Assembly (NCBI RefSeq): GCF_022921055.1
Contig: NZ_CP095061.1
Location: forward strand, 1,217,501 to 1,281,500
Direction: 5' to 3'
DNA length: 64,000 nt
Source: Hymenobacter volaticus
GTDB taxonomy: Bacteria > Bacteroidota > Bacteroidia > Cytophagales > Hymenobacteraceae
Shown: positions 17,816 to 26,042 of the stretch, in pieces
How the letters are laid out: the number at the start of each line of letters is the position of its first letter
Numbering within the stretch: position 1 is the stretch's first letter
Notes under the pieces: generated by a model
Database searches by the model: none
What the model was told of the DNA's origin: nothing
The model's input: the letters and a program-made list of their open reading frames with translations, nothing else
Made by a program: the position numbers and the translations under genes

Positions 17816-18714
17816 GTAAGTCTGTTTCTAAACCTTATACTTGGTACTACCGCCCACTTGGCTGGTTGCTGCGTGGGCTGGCACACTTGCCGCTTACAGT
17901 GCTCTATGGGCTAGCTGATTTCATCTATTTCCTGCTGGCTTATGTAGTACGGTACCGTCAGCAGGTCGTGCTTACTAATCTGCGCAACTCATTTCCAGAA
18001 AAGTCAGAAGTTGAAATTCAGCGAGTACAGCGCTTGTTTTATCGCAATTTTGCGCAAGTCATAGTGGAAACGCTGAAGCTGGCGGCAATGTCTGAAGCTG
18101 AGTTAAAGCGGCGCGTTACGTTCAGTAATCCAGAAGTGCTGGAGCGGCATTTTGCGCAAGGACGCACTGTGTTGGGCTTGTCGTCGCACGCTGGCAATTG
18201 GGAGTGGGTGCTTACCTCAGGAGCCCTCTGGCTGTCAGCTCACGTTGATGGCGTGTATAAGCCCTTAATGAATCCTTTCTTCGAGAGTTTCATGCGGCAG
18301 CTACGCACCGGTACGGGCGCTGGCCTGATACCCATGCGCGACACTTTGCGCGACTTGATTCAGCGCCGGGGTGAAACGCGGGTAGTAAGCCTGCTTTCCG
18401 ACCAAGCGGCTGGGCCCGAGGATCGTCCTTATTGGACCACATTTATGAACCAAGAAGCTGGCTTTTATACCAGCGCTGAGCGCTTGGCTAGTCGTTTTAA
18501 CTGTCCTGTTGTGTACGTAGGTATTCACCGTTTACATCGCGGCCGATACGAAATTGTTCTTGCGGACCTCTACGACGGTGATTCTCCTTTACCTACCGAC
18601 AGCTTTCCTATAACCGAATCGTTTGTACGGCATCTGGAGGCTGATATTCGGTCTTTTCCTGCCGATTATCTCTGGAGCCACAGGAGATGGAAGCATAAAA
18701 GAGTTAGGAGCTAG
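17812..18714 (+). CDS. Lysophospholipid/lipid A-type acyltransferase (LpxL/HtrB family)
   Basis: Inner-membrane acyltransferase that adds a secondary acyl chain to lipid A or a related acceptor. 300 residues, the usual length. It has an N-terminal membrane segment (LPLTVLYGLADFIYFLLAYVV) and the catalytic H-X4-E motif in LGLSSHAGNWEW (about residues 121-132), then DGVYKPLMNPFFESFM and LLSDQAAGPEDRPYWTTFMN typical of the family. It overlaps the upstream secreted-protein gene by 4 bases. Its last codons form one arm of a long inverted repeat. Lipid A as acceptor is inferred from the family. Confidence 0.9.
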   Translation: MSKSVSKPYTWYYRPLGWLLRGLAHLPLTVLYGLADFIYFLLAYVVRYRQQVVLTNLRNSFPEKSEVEIQRVQRLFYRNFAQVIVETLKLAAMSEAELKRRVTFSNPEVLERHFAQGRTVLGLSSHAGNWEWVLTSGALWLSAHVDGVYKPLMNPFFESFMRQLRTGTGAGLIPMRDTLRDLIQRRGETRVVSLLSDQAAGPEDRPYWTTFMNQEAGFYTSAERLASRFNCPVVYVGIHRLHRGRYEIVLADLYDGDSPLPTDSFPITESFVRHLEADIRSFPADYLWSHRRWKHKRVRS

Positions 18715-18756
18715 TAGCAACTAGAATACTTCTAGTTGCTACTAGGTCCTAACTCT
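18700..18756. terminator. 25-bp inverted repeat at convergent gene ends
   Basis: Arms 18700-18724 and 18732-18756 pair over 25 bases with one mismatch and a 7-base loop. The acyltransferase stop (18712-18714) lies inside the left arm. A convergent gene ends at 18768. It is likely a bidirectional terminator, although no T run is adjacent. Confidence 0.65.
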
Positions 18757-18767
18757 AATCCAAGCTC

Positions 18768-19400
18768 TTAAAGATACTGCTCGATGTCGCCGGCGCCCTG
18801 GCGAACTAATTCGAAGTCGTCGTTGGTGCAGTCAATGATAGTGCTAGGGATGTTGCCGCCGAAGCCACCATCGATTACCAAGTCCACGAGCAGACGGTAC
18901 TTCTCGTAAATCAGGTCGGGGTCGGTTACGTATTCTTCTAGGGTGTTTTCGTCTTCTCGAACCGAGGTGCTGATGATAGGGTTGCCTAGCTCTTTTACCA
19001 GCTGAACGATAATCGTGTTGTCGGGTACCCGAATGCCGACGGTTTTGCGCTTGTTACCGCCTTGGCGTGGAGCCTTAGCACTGGCTTCGAAAATGAAGGT
19101 GAAAGGACCCGGGAGGGCTTTCTTAAGTACCTTATACGTGGGTGTGGTAATGCCGTGCGCGTAGTCGGAAATGTGAGAAAGGTCGGAGCAGATAAAGCTC
19201 AAATTGGCTTTATCAGGGTTAAGACCCTTAATGCGGCAAAGCCGATCTACTGCTTTGGCATTGTGTATATCGCAGCCGATACCATAAACTGTATCCGTGG
19301 GGTAGATAATGATGCCGCCTTTGCGTAGCACTTCTACAACTTGTTGGATACGATTCTGAGGTGGATTATCGGGGTGAATGCGGAGCAGCGTAGCGGGCAT
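18768..19400 (-). CDS. L-threonylcarbamoyladenylate synthase (Sua5/YciO/YrdC family)
   Basis: 210-residue YrdC-fold protein. It probably makes threonylcarbamoyl-AMP for the t6A37 modification of ANN-decoding tRNAs, though YciO-type members may have another role. Signatures: GGIIIYPTDTVYGIGCDIHNA, RICRLKG-like CRIKGLNPDKANLSFICSDL, LKKALPGPFTFIFEA, KRKTVGIRVPDN and NPIISTSVRE. The pattern LSFICSDLSHISDYA is nearer to YciO than to Sua5. The start at 19400 (MPATLLRIHPDNPPQNRIQQ) is preferred over the open frame to 19457, which only adds low-similarity residues. Confidence 0.88.
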   Translation of the reverse strand: MPATLLRIHPDNPPQNRIQQVVEVLRKGGIIIYPTDTVYGIGCDIHNAKAVDRLCRIKGLNPDKANLSFICSDLSHISDYAHGITTPTYKVLKKALPGPFTFIFEASAKAPRQGGNKRKTVGIRVPDNTIIVQLVKELGNPIISTSVREDENTLEEYVTDPDLIYEKYRLLVDLVIDGGFGGNIPSTIIDCTNDDFELVRQGAGDIEQYL

Positions 19401-19534
19401 GGTGAAACAGGGGAGTGGCAGGGTGAAACAAACGGCCCGGCGGCCGGAGCGGGGCAAGGTAGCCGATGTGGCAGACTTCTGCCTACAGTCTTCGTGTAAA
19501 ATTGCTGTCAGGTTACCTGCCTTTAAAGCTCAAC

Positions 19535-19569
19535 CTACAAAAAAGCCTCTGCCATAAGGCAGAGGCTTT
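19535..19569 (-). terminator. Rho-independent terminator of the T9SS cargo gene
   Basis: A 12-bp perfect stem (aaagcctctgcc / ggcagaggcttt) with a 4-base loop and a run of T on the minus strand. It starts about 20 bases beyond the stop codon at 19590. Confidence 0.85.
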
Positions 19570-19589
19570 CCAGTTGAACCAGAAATAAA

Positions 19590-20576
19590 TTAACGCTTAA
19601 CCACCTTGTGAACCGAGCTTTCGGTACCATCATTAACGGTGATGGTGTAGCTGCCTGCAGGTAGACTGCGTACGTCAAATGTGCCATCTGCAGCAGTGGT
19701 GCCACTCAATAACTCGCGGCCAGTTAGATCAGCAACTGTGACAGAGGCTTTGACTCCTTTGCCGCTTGTATGAATGTGGAGCGCGTCGGTAGTTGGATTT
19801 GGGAATACACTCACAGTGCTGTTCTTCTCAGCATTGCGGGTGGCCAAAGGGGTGGTGCCAGTCGAAATGGCGAAGTTGTCGACAGCTATTAGGGCGTCAG
19901 AATTCAGATTGTCGGTGTCTTTCCAACGAATCCACATCGTAGTATTTGCGGGCCAGTTCAACGTGATAGAGCCATTGATTGCTGCGCTGTTGGCAGCCAG
20001 ATTACCGTCAATAGCCGCTGCTGCGGTAGTAGTAGTAGCCCGTTCGTTTAGGTCTAGCGTTGTTACAGCCGTCCAAGTACCGGTACTTAGGCTAGTGGCA
20101 TTGAGGCTGTATTCAAAGGCTACTATTTCGTTAACAGCATTATTGCTTCCTGAACGCCACTGCTCAGTGCGGGCTGCAATATTAACTCGCGTTATGGCTG
20201 CACCAGTCTGGTTGGAAAATACTGCCCCAAAAGCAGGCTCTGTACTCGCAGAAGCCAAGCTACCTATGGCACGGTCCGTGGCAGCGGTTGACCCTACATT
20301 ATAGATTGCTCCCGTGTTAGAACTACCATCTGAAACAACAGGATTTAAAGCTTCCAACGCGGTACCCGTACCTGTAAGGCGCAGACCTGTCCAACCAGTA
20401 GGATATGTGGTACCCGTGGCACCTAGCCCATCGAAGTTCTGATTATAGACAGTGGCGGCGCTGCTAATGCTGATAGGAGTAAGAGCTTGCGCGAAAGCGG
20501 TTAGACTAAATCCTAAACCTAGCGTGAGAGTGAATAAGCTGCGTAGTTTGAAATTTGGACTGTAGTTGTGAGGCAT
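19590..20576 (-). CDS. Secreted protein with type IX secretion C-terminal sorting domain
   Basis: 328 residues. The signal peptide ends near SLTAFAQA (about residue 30). The middle (about 35-240) is a beta-rich domain resembling the N-terminal part of Bacteroidota surface proteins (SSAATVYNQNFDGLGATG, YPTGWTGLRLTG). Residues about 250-328 are a type A sorting domain (VSVFPNPTTDALHIHTSG, then SVTVADLTGRELL, FDVRSLPAGSYTITV, VHKVVKR), which directs export through T9SS and attachment or release at the cell surface. No enzymatic motif is seen, so its activity is unknown. It diverges from mltG. Confidence 0.85.
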   Translation of the reverse strand: MPHNYSPNFKLRSLFTLTLGLGFSLTAFAQALTPISISSAATVYNQNFDGLGATGTTYPTGWTGLRLTGTGTALEALNPVVSDGSSNTGAIYNVGSTAATDRAIGSLASASTEPAFGAVFSNQTGAAITRVNIAARTEQWRSGSNNAVNEIVAFEYSLNATSLSTGTWTAVTTLDLNERATTTTAAAAIDGNLAANSAAINGSITLNWPANTTMWIRWKDTDNLNSDALIAVDNFAISTGTTPLATRNAEKNSTVSVFPNPTTDALHIHTSGKGVKASVTVADLTGRELLSGTTAADGTFDVRSLPAGSYTITVNDGTESSVHKVVKR

Positions 20577-20610
20577 AAGTAAAAGAAAAAGCGTTGATAA
20601 ATAGAACCTG

Positions 20611-20618
20611 TACTTTTG
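20611..20618 (+). promoter_or_regulatory. -7 promoter box upstream of mltG
   Basis: TACTTTTG matches TAnnTTTG exactly. It gives an untranslated leader of about 80 bases. A TTG at 20594-20596 is closer than usual. Confidence 0.45.
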
Positions 20619-20702
20619 GCGCCTTAAAGCTACCGATAAACCACTGTCCAGCCTACGTCAGAAAGCTGCGTATGGCACTAGTATTCTGTTTTTTCCTTGC
20701 TC

Positions 20703-21779
20703 ATGGCTAAAACCCGCATCGACTACAAAGCCAAGGCCTCCCGCCGCCGCAACCTTTACTCTTATACAGTAGGCATTGTTGGCTTGCTGCTCATCACATT
20801 CTCCTACTACTTCTACCAGGTTTTCTTCACTGCTAACGTCGAGACAAAGGGCCGCCCTACGTACGTGGTGGTACGGCGCGGACAGTCGGCTAAATCAGTA
20901 CTCGACTCGATTGACGCGTCGGGGGTAATTGTCGACAAGCTGTCCTTACACTTCGTGGCGCGTTTGATGAAGTACGACCAACTAGTGCGGCCCGGCCGCT
21001 ACGAGTTGAAAGATGGCTATACTAACCGCCAACTCATCAACGACCTGCGTACTGGCCGCAACCGGCTGCCGGTGCTGCTCACCTTCCAGAACATCCGCTT
21101 GCGCGAAGACCTAGCCCGCAAACTGGCCACTACCATTGATGCCCGTCCAGGCCAGTTCGACAGCCTGCTCAATAGCCCTAGCTATACCAAAAGCCTGGGC
21201 TTCGATACCACAAGCATCCTCACTATGTTCATTCCGAACACGTACGAGTTGCCCTGGAACGCGTCGGCCAACAACCTCATGCAACGCATGAAGAAAGAGT
21301 ACGAGCGGTTCTGGACGCCTGAGCGCGACGCCAAACGCGAAAAACTGAATCTCACTCGCGCCCAGGTAAGCACGCTGGCCAGCATAGTAGAAGCCGAGCA
21401 GCAACAGCATGCCGACGAGCGGCCCCGCGTGGCGGGTGTGTACCTCAATCGTCTCAAGCGCGGTATGAAGTTGCAAGCCGACCCGACGGTGGTGTACGCC
21501 AACAACGATTTCACGATTAAACGGGTACTTAACGTACACTTGGCCAAAGATTCGCCCTACAACACGTATATGTACGGTGGCCTGCCGCCCGGCCCCATCA
21601 ACCTGCCTAGCATTGCGAGTATTGATGCCGTTCTCAATCCCGAAAACCATGATTACCTGTACTTCTGCGCCAAAGAAGATTTCAGCGGCTACCACGCCTT
21701 TGCCCGTAACGAGCAAGAGCATCTGGTCAACGCTCGCCGTTACCAAGCAGCGTTGAGTCGCGCTGGAATTATGAAGTAA
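20703..21779 (+). CDS. mltG: Endolytic transglycosylase MltG
   Basis: Inner-membrane lytic transglycosylase that cuts nascent peptidoglycan strands and sets glycan length. 358 residues: a cytoplasmic basic start (KTRIDYKAKASRRR), a membrane anchor (about 20-42), a LysM-like domain (YVVVRRGQSAKSVLDSIDASGV...) and the YceG catalytic domain. That domain has LASIVEAEQQQHADERPRVAGVYLNRL (catalytic Glu in IVEAE), MKLQADPTVVYA, SPYNTYMYGGLPPGPI and FCAKEDFSGYHAFARNEQEH. The ATG at 20703 is chosen; a TTG two codons earlier is also in frame. The thioesterase gene follows after 46 bases. Confidence 0.95.
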   Translation: MAKTRIDYKAKASRRRNLYSYTVGIVGLLLITFSYYFYQVFFTANVETKGRPTYVVVRRGQSAKSVLDSIDASGVIVDKLSLHFVARLMKYDQLVRPGRYELKDGYTNRQLINDLRTGRNRLPVLLTFQNIRLREDLARKLATTIDARPGQFDSLLNSPSYTKSLGFDTTSILTMFIPNTYELPWNASANNLMQRMKKEYERFWTPERDAKREKLNLTRAQVSTLASIVEAEQQQHADERPRVAGVYLNRLKRGMKLQADPTVVYANNDFTIKRVLNVHLAKDSPYNTYMYGGLPPGPINLPSIASIDAVLNPENHDYLYFCAKEDFSGYHAFARNEQEHLVNARRYQAALSRAGIMK

Positions 21780-21825
21780 ACGCAGCTGCTACCAGCTCCA
21801 CCGGTATATCAATTGGCAATCAACC

Positions 21826-22317
21826 ATGTACCAATCCGACACCAAAATTCGAGTCCGCTACGCCGAAACCGACCAAATGGGCTACGTGTACCACGGCAAC
21901 TATGCGGCTTTCTTTGAAGTGTGCCGTACCGAAGCTTTTCGCCAGTTAGGCATTAGCTACAAAGACCTTGAAGCCAGTGGCGTGGGGATGCCAGTAGGAG
22001 AAATCCGGACCCGTTTCCGCCGGCCCGCTCGCTACGACGACTTGCTTACGGTGCGCCTGTTGTTGCGTCAGCCCGCTGAAGGTTCGCGGGTGATGTTTGA
22101 ATATGAAATCTATAACGAGGCAAACGAGTTGTTAACGGAAGGCCACACGCTGATGGTATTCGTAAGCACGAGCAATGGGCGGCCTGTTCCGATTCCAGAG
22201 CAAATCAAGGCGAAGCTTGCCCCGTATTTCACGGATGATGAACTAACTAGTCCGCTAACACCTCCACAAAGCCCCGTAGATGCGCCCGCGCCCGCCGCGT
22301 TTTTAAAAAGTAAATAA
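21826..22317 (+). CDS. Acyl-CoA thioesterase, YbgC/4HBT family
   Basis: 163-residue single hot-dog-fold thioesterase. The family's N-terminal motif is present (VRYAETDQMGYVYHGNYAAFFEVCRTE, with the catalytic Asp/His region), followed by IRTRFRRPARYDDLLTV and MFEYEIYNEANELLTEGHTLMVFV. The last 25 residues are Pro/Ala-rich and unlike the family. The substrate is unknown; YbgC-type enzymes act on short or medium acyl-CoA or acyl-ACP. It lies just after mltG on the same strand and ends before a hairpin at 22319. Confidence 0.92.
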   Translation: MYQSDTKIRVRYAETDQMGYVYHGNYAAFFEVCRTEAFRQLGISYKDLEASGVGMPVGEIRTRFRRPARYDDLLTVRLLLRQPAEGSRVMFEYEIYNEANELLTEGHTLMVFVSTSNGRPVPIPEQIKAKLAPYFTDDELTSPLTPPQSPVDAPAPAAFLKSK

Positions 22318-22318
22318 G

Positions 22319-22365
22319 TGTGGAATGGCTGCTTGTGAGCCATTTCAACGAGCAGCCATTCCACA
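22319..22365 (+). terminator. Hairpin after the thioesterase gene
   Basis: A 15-bp perfect stem (tgtggaatggctgct / agcagccattccaca) with a 17-base loop, one base past the stop codon. There is no T run, so it may be a transcript-end or processing structure rather than a strict terminator. Confidence 0.5.
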
Positions 22366-22380
22366 ATTAACACTCATCCC

Positions 22381-23384
22381 ATGCACCTGCCAGTTCGTCG
22401 GTACCATTTGCCGGACTTGCGCCGTCGGCGTAGCTACCGGCAATTTATTGTGTGGTTGAAGCGCCTGCGTATTGCTGGTGGCAAAGCATCGGTGTATGAC
22501 GTGGTGGACCGTATGATTCAGGAACTGAAGCTGGATAGTGTAGAAAAGCGGGCTGGCTACATGGCCTTTAACTTCACTGTAGCCCTATTCCCGACGATCA
22601 TCTTTCTGTTCACGCTGATTCCCTATTTGCCTATCCCCAACCTCAACGTTGATATTCTTCAGTTCCTGGCTGACTTGATTCCGGGGGAGATGTACAAAGT
22701 GGTATCGGGTACCATCGAGGACATCGTGAATATTCCGCACGGGGGCTGCTCTCTTTCGGTTTTGCTACTGCCTTGGTTCTAAGTAGCAACGGCATCATGG
22801 CGCTACTCGACGCCTTCGAGAAGAAGTATCCGTCTTTCAAGAAGCGAACTTATGTGCGCAAGCGCGTAATTGCAACGCTGCTTACAGTAGTACTTTCAGC
22901 AGTATTGCTGGTGTCGGTGGCAGGTATTTTCTTCGGTACTTACATTATTGATGCACTAGTGTTCGAGGAAATAGTGCCCGAGCAGTACACCAGCGAATTA
23001 ATCACAGTTATCAAATACGGTTCAGTAGTTGGGCTGTTTTTGCTCACCACCTGTTTGGTGTATTACTATGTGCCGCCAGTGCACGACAAATGGCCATTTT
23101 TTTCGGCAGGTGCGGTGGTAGCTACGTTGCTTATTTTCTTGGTGTCGTTTCTGTTTATTCTCTACGTCAAGATTTTCGATTCCTACAACCACTTCTACGG
23201 CTCTATCGGAGCTCTTGTAGGCTTCATGGTATGGCTGGATTTTGTGTGCATGACCATTATTGTCGGCTTTGAAGTAAATGTGAGTATTGACGCCGTAACC
23301 GGGCGCCTGCGTCAAGAACCTAACGGCCTGCGACTACTAGACCGACTGCGCGGCAAAGAAAAAATAGCAAAAGTTAGAGCCTGA
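22381..23384 (+). CDS. YihY/virulence factor BrkB family membrane protein, frameshifted as sequenced
   Basis: Polytopic membrane protein of the YihY/BrkB (formerly RNase BN) family; its function is unsettled. The first frame (22381-22782) has RAGYMAFNFTVALFPTIIFLFTLIPYLPI and stops in a non-homologous tail (SLSVLLLPWF). The second frame continues with VLSSNGIMALLDAFEKKYP and carries the rest, including FGTYIIDALVF, YYYVPPVHDKW and YNHFYGSIGALVGFMVWLDF. Adding one G to the G5 run at 22741-22745 joins them into one 334-residue protein (IPHGGLLSFGFATALVLSSNG), a normal length. I read the break as a probable base-call error. About six membrane segments. Confidence 0.88.
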
Positions 23385-23512
23385 TACTCAGTGGTAACGG
23401 CGCTGGTAAAGAGCAAAACGCCAATCGGGCTGGAAAAATATGCGGTTAAAAGTTGTGACGAGTGCAGGACGCTGCTACTTTTGTCGTCCCAAATTGACCG
23501 ATTTGGATTAAC

Positions 23513-23598
23513 AGAGAGGTGGCAGAGTGGTCGAATGCGACGGATTCGAAATCCGTTATACCTGCAAGGGTATCGGGGGTTCGAATCCCCCCTCTCTA
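23513..23598 (+). tRNA. tRNA-Ser (anticodon CGA), one base short as sequenced
   Basis: Class II tRNA with a long variable arm. The anticodon stem acgga/tccgt encloses loop ttcgaaa, giving anticodon CGA. The D-arm begins ggcagagtggtcgaa and the T-loop is ttcgaat. The 5' acceptor strand agagagg needs cctctct at the 3' side, which together with the T-stem requires seven C in a row; the sequence has six (23587-23592). CCA is not encoded. The missing C matches the pattern of errors seen in nearby genes. Confidence 0.9.
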
Positions 23599-23691
23599 CT
23601 TTTTATAGTGAACATTTGCTGGATTGTGGTCTAACAGTCGTTCTGAAGTGTTAGATTTGTCGGACACTAAGTGACAAGTGTCAATTGACCC

Positions 23692-23776
23692 AGAGAGCTG
23701 GCAGAGTGGTCGATTGCGGCGGTCTTGAAAACCGTTGAGGGTTAAACCTCCGGGGGTTCGAATCCCTCGCTCTCTA
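23692..23776 (+). tRNA. tRNA-Ser (anticodon TGA)
   Basis: Class II tRNA. Acceptor agagagc pairs perfectly with gctctct; the anticodon stem gcggt/accgt encloses cttgaaa (anticodon TGA); there is a long variable arm (ttgagggttaaacctcc) and T-loop ttcgaat. CCA is not encoded. It follows the CGA tRNA by 93 bases and ends at a terminator. Confidence 0.95.
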
Positions 23777-23779
23777 CAA

Positions 23780-23819
23780 AAAGCCCCGTTTTCATCTCGA
23801 AAACGGGGCTTTGTTTTTT
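23780..23819 (+). terminator. Rho-independent terminator of the tRNA-Ser pair
   Basis: A 14-bp stem (aaagccccgttttc / gaaaacggggcttt) and 5-base loop followed by GTTTTTT. It starts four bases after the second tRNA. Confidence 0.9.
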
Positions 23820-24032
23820 AGCAGAAACCACAAATACGGTTGTGCCCAATACTTTGCCTCGCGCTGTGCTGTTATTGCTAGTGGACAAGCGAAGCAGGGA
23901 ATGAGAGCGTTGCGAAGTTTGCTGACCCGGTTCTGTTACTTACAGGCACAACTCCTGTTGTGCTTGCGCGTACTGCACAATGCTTTTAAGGCCTCGGAAT
24001 GAACCGTCAGCCTGTCAAAGTCCATTTACATC

Positions 24033-25307
24033 ATGCTTAATTGGTTGCTTCGGAGTCTGGTGTTGGTGGTGCTGTTCCTTCCTTTTTCCGCTTCAGGCTA
24101 TTCGGTGCTCACTCACCAAGCCAATATTGATTCGTCGTGGACGCGTTGCTTGCTGCCACTGCTGCAGCGACGATATCCGGGTGCTACCGAAGAACAACTC
24201 ACTGAGGCAAAAGCGTACGCCTACGGAGGGTCCATTTTGCAGGATATGGGGTACTATCCCATGGGTTCTAAGTTGTTTACCAACCTGACTCATTATGTGC
24301 GCAGCGGTGATTTTGTGCATAATCTGCTTAGCGAAGCACATAGCCGCAACGAATATGCTTTTGCCTTAGGAGCCCTGGCGCATTACACTGCCGATATTAT
24401 TGGCCACCCAGAGGGTACTAATAAAGCTATGCCGTCGGTGTATCCTGAACTCCAGCAAAAATTTGGCGATAATATCACGTACGAAGAGGCGCCTATTCAA
24501 CACACGCAGCTGGAGTTTGCATTTGATGTGGTGCAGCTAGCAACGGGCCGCTACCGCACTGCCGAATATCAGCGCTCCATTGGGTTTCAAGTATCGAAAC
24601 CCGTGCTGGAACGTGCCTTCTACAAAACCTATGGCTTGGAGCTTGGGGAGATAGTTTTCAATGTAGACTTAGCTGTCGGTTCGTTTCGGTTTGCAGTTCG
24701 CCAGCTAATCCCCATTGCAAGTCGGGCTGCCTGGCAGGCACAGAAAAAGGAAATCCGGCGTCTTAGCCCCCGAGCACGGCGGCGCGAATACGTTTTCAAT
24801 CAAAGCAGGAAAGAGTATCGTAGGCTATACGGAACGGATTACGACGAGCCTGGCACCGGGGCGCGTATTCTGTCCTACTTTGTGCGGGTGCTGCCTAAGA
24901 TTGGGCCACTACGGCCGTTTGCTTTCAAGCTGCCCACTCCCGAAGCGCAAACCTTATTTAAGGCAAGTTTTCAGAATGTGATGGGGCATTATTGCCAATT
25001 GGTGGAAGCAGAACCGCAAGACACCATGAGTGTTGCGCAGCGGAATTTGCCTAATACAGACTTTGATACAGGGCGCCCCACCAAAGTAGGAGAATACGAT
25101 CTGACTGACGAAGCCTACGGCGAGTGGTTGCGCCAATTGTCCGGCAACAAATTTGCAGGTCTCACGGCCCCAGTTCAGCAGAATATCCTGGCCTTTTTTG
25201 GACCTACTCCTAAGGCGCCGGTTGACAAAGATGAAAAAGAAGAGAAAACCAGAGCCAAGACAATGGAAGCCCTAAAGCAGCTGCGGACTCTTAAAGTCGC
25301 GCCGTGA
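24033..25307 (+). CDS. Zinc-dependent phospholipase C-like protein
   Basis: 424 residues with a signal peptide (WLLRSLVLVVLFLPFSASG). The mature protein starts YSVLTHQANID and contains GGSILQDMGYYPMGSKLF, then HYVRSGDFVHNLL and FALGALAHYTADIIGHPEGTNKAMP. The His and Asp pattern matches zinc-dependent phospholipase C/S1-P1 nuclease-like domains, so it may be an exported hydrolase; the substrate is not known. The C-terminal 30 residues are Lys/Glu-rich. A second, differently built member of the same broad superfamily lies at 55105-56355. The gene stands alone between two terminators. Confidence 0.8.
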   Translation: MLNWLLRSLVLVVLFLPFSASGYSVLTHQANIDSSWTRCLLPLLQRRYPGATEEQLTEAKAYAYGGSILQDMGYYPMGSKLFTNLTHYVRSGDFVHNLLSEAHSRNEYAFALGALAHYTADIIGHPEGTNKAMPSVYPELQQKFGDNITYEEAPIQHTQLEFAFDVVQLATGRYRTAEYQRSIGFQVSKPVLERAFYKTYGLELGEIVFNVDLAVGSFRFAVRQLIPIASRAAWQAQKKEIRRLSPRARRREYVFNQSRKEYRRLYGTDYDEPGTGARILSYFVRVLPKIGPLRPFAFKLPTPEAQTLFKASFQNVMGHYCQLVEAEPQDTMSVAQRNLPNTDFDTGRPTKVGEYDLTDEAYGEWLRQLSGNKFAGLTAPVQQNILAFFGPTPKAPVDKDEKEEKTRAKTMEALKQLRTLKVAP

Positions 25308-25392
25308 CGTGTTCTGTTGCCGTCTCGTCTGACTTCAAGTTCCCGAGGCAAAATGCAGAAATTGCTTTCGATTGACTTGTGTCTGTATAAAG

Positions 25393-25428
25393 AAAAAAGC
25401 CCGCCAGAATATCTGACGGGCTTTTTTT
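25393..25428 (+). terminator. Rho-independent terminator
   Basis: Stem aaaaaagcccg..cag / ctg.cgggctttttt with one internal mismatch and a T run. It is 85 bases beyond the phospholipase-like gene. The A-rich left arm would also serve the minus strand. Confidence 0.75.
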
Positions 25429-25510
25429 GTTCGAGAGCTAAGTGTTTTACTGACAACAAGCATCAGGTGAAGCTCTTTAGAGTTGTGGTGCTTACTTGTA
25501 GGCGCGGCAG

Positions 25511-25671
25511 CTAGAGTGGTGCAGGCAGAGCGGGAACCGATTTACCGTTTTCAGTGGCATGCGGGGTAGCAGCCGGAAAACCGGGGTAATGGCAACGGCT
25601 TCGAATGAGGCGAAAGCCGAGCTTACTACCAACGATAGAGCGAGCAACAGCCGACAAATACAAGTAACCAT
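25511..25671 (-). CDS. Possible small secreted peptide, apparently frameshifted
   Basis: From the ATG at 25671 the minus strand encodes a good signal peptide (MVTCICRLLLALSLVVSSAFAS) and then FEAVAITP. As sequenced the frame goes on to a stop at 25492, with a tail that looks arbitrary. If one G is added to the G4 run at 25583-25586 (plus strand), the tail becomes GFPAATPHATENGKSVPALPAPL and stops at 25511. That reads like a natural secreted peptide of about 53 residues and repeats the G/C-run pattern seen elsewhere. I recognise no family, and existence of the gene is uncertain. Confidence 0.35.
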
Positions 25672-26042
25672 GGTGCAATAGGTATGTAGATAGAGCAGAT
25701 ACTCTTACCGGCCTGCCACTAGCGAACCGGTGAAGAAGTACTCAAAACTACAGCACCATGAGCGGGCAATGAGGGCTATTCGTTGAGCTTAAACAATACC
25801 GCTATCAAACTCGTCAGTATCACGACGAAGCAGTTTATAAAGCTTACGAAGAAGTAGCTCCTGTCGTATTGAATGGTGTCTTGAGTGGCTACACAGGCAA
25901 TGGCCTAATTACTTGCAAATGAAGTTACCGTAACCACGATTTATCTCATTCCAAAGCAGCAATAGCTGTTAGAAGAGCTATTTTCTTCGTTCTATATCTC
26001 TTCAGTGGCAACCGAAAAGGGTGAAAATTCCGTTACTACCTT
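25672..26042. other. Intergenic region, no gene seen
   Basis: About 370 bases without a convincing frame, RNA or strong hairpin. It should contain promoters for the STAS-like gene and the possible small peptide gene. Confidence 0.45.

Noticed and set aside
23391..23654. 87-residue frame across the first tRNA-Ser
   Set aside because: It overlaps a confident tRNA gene and has no family similarity.
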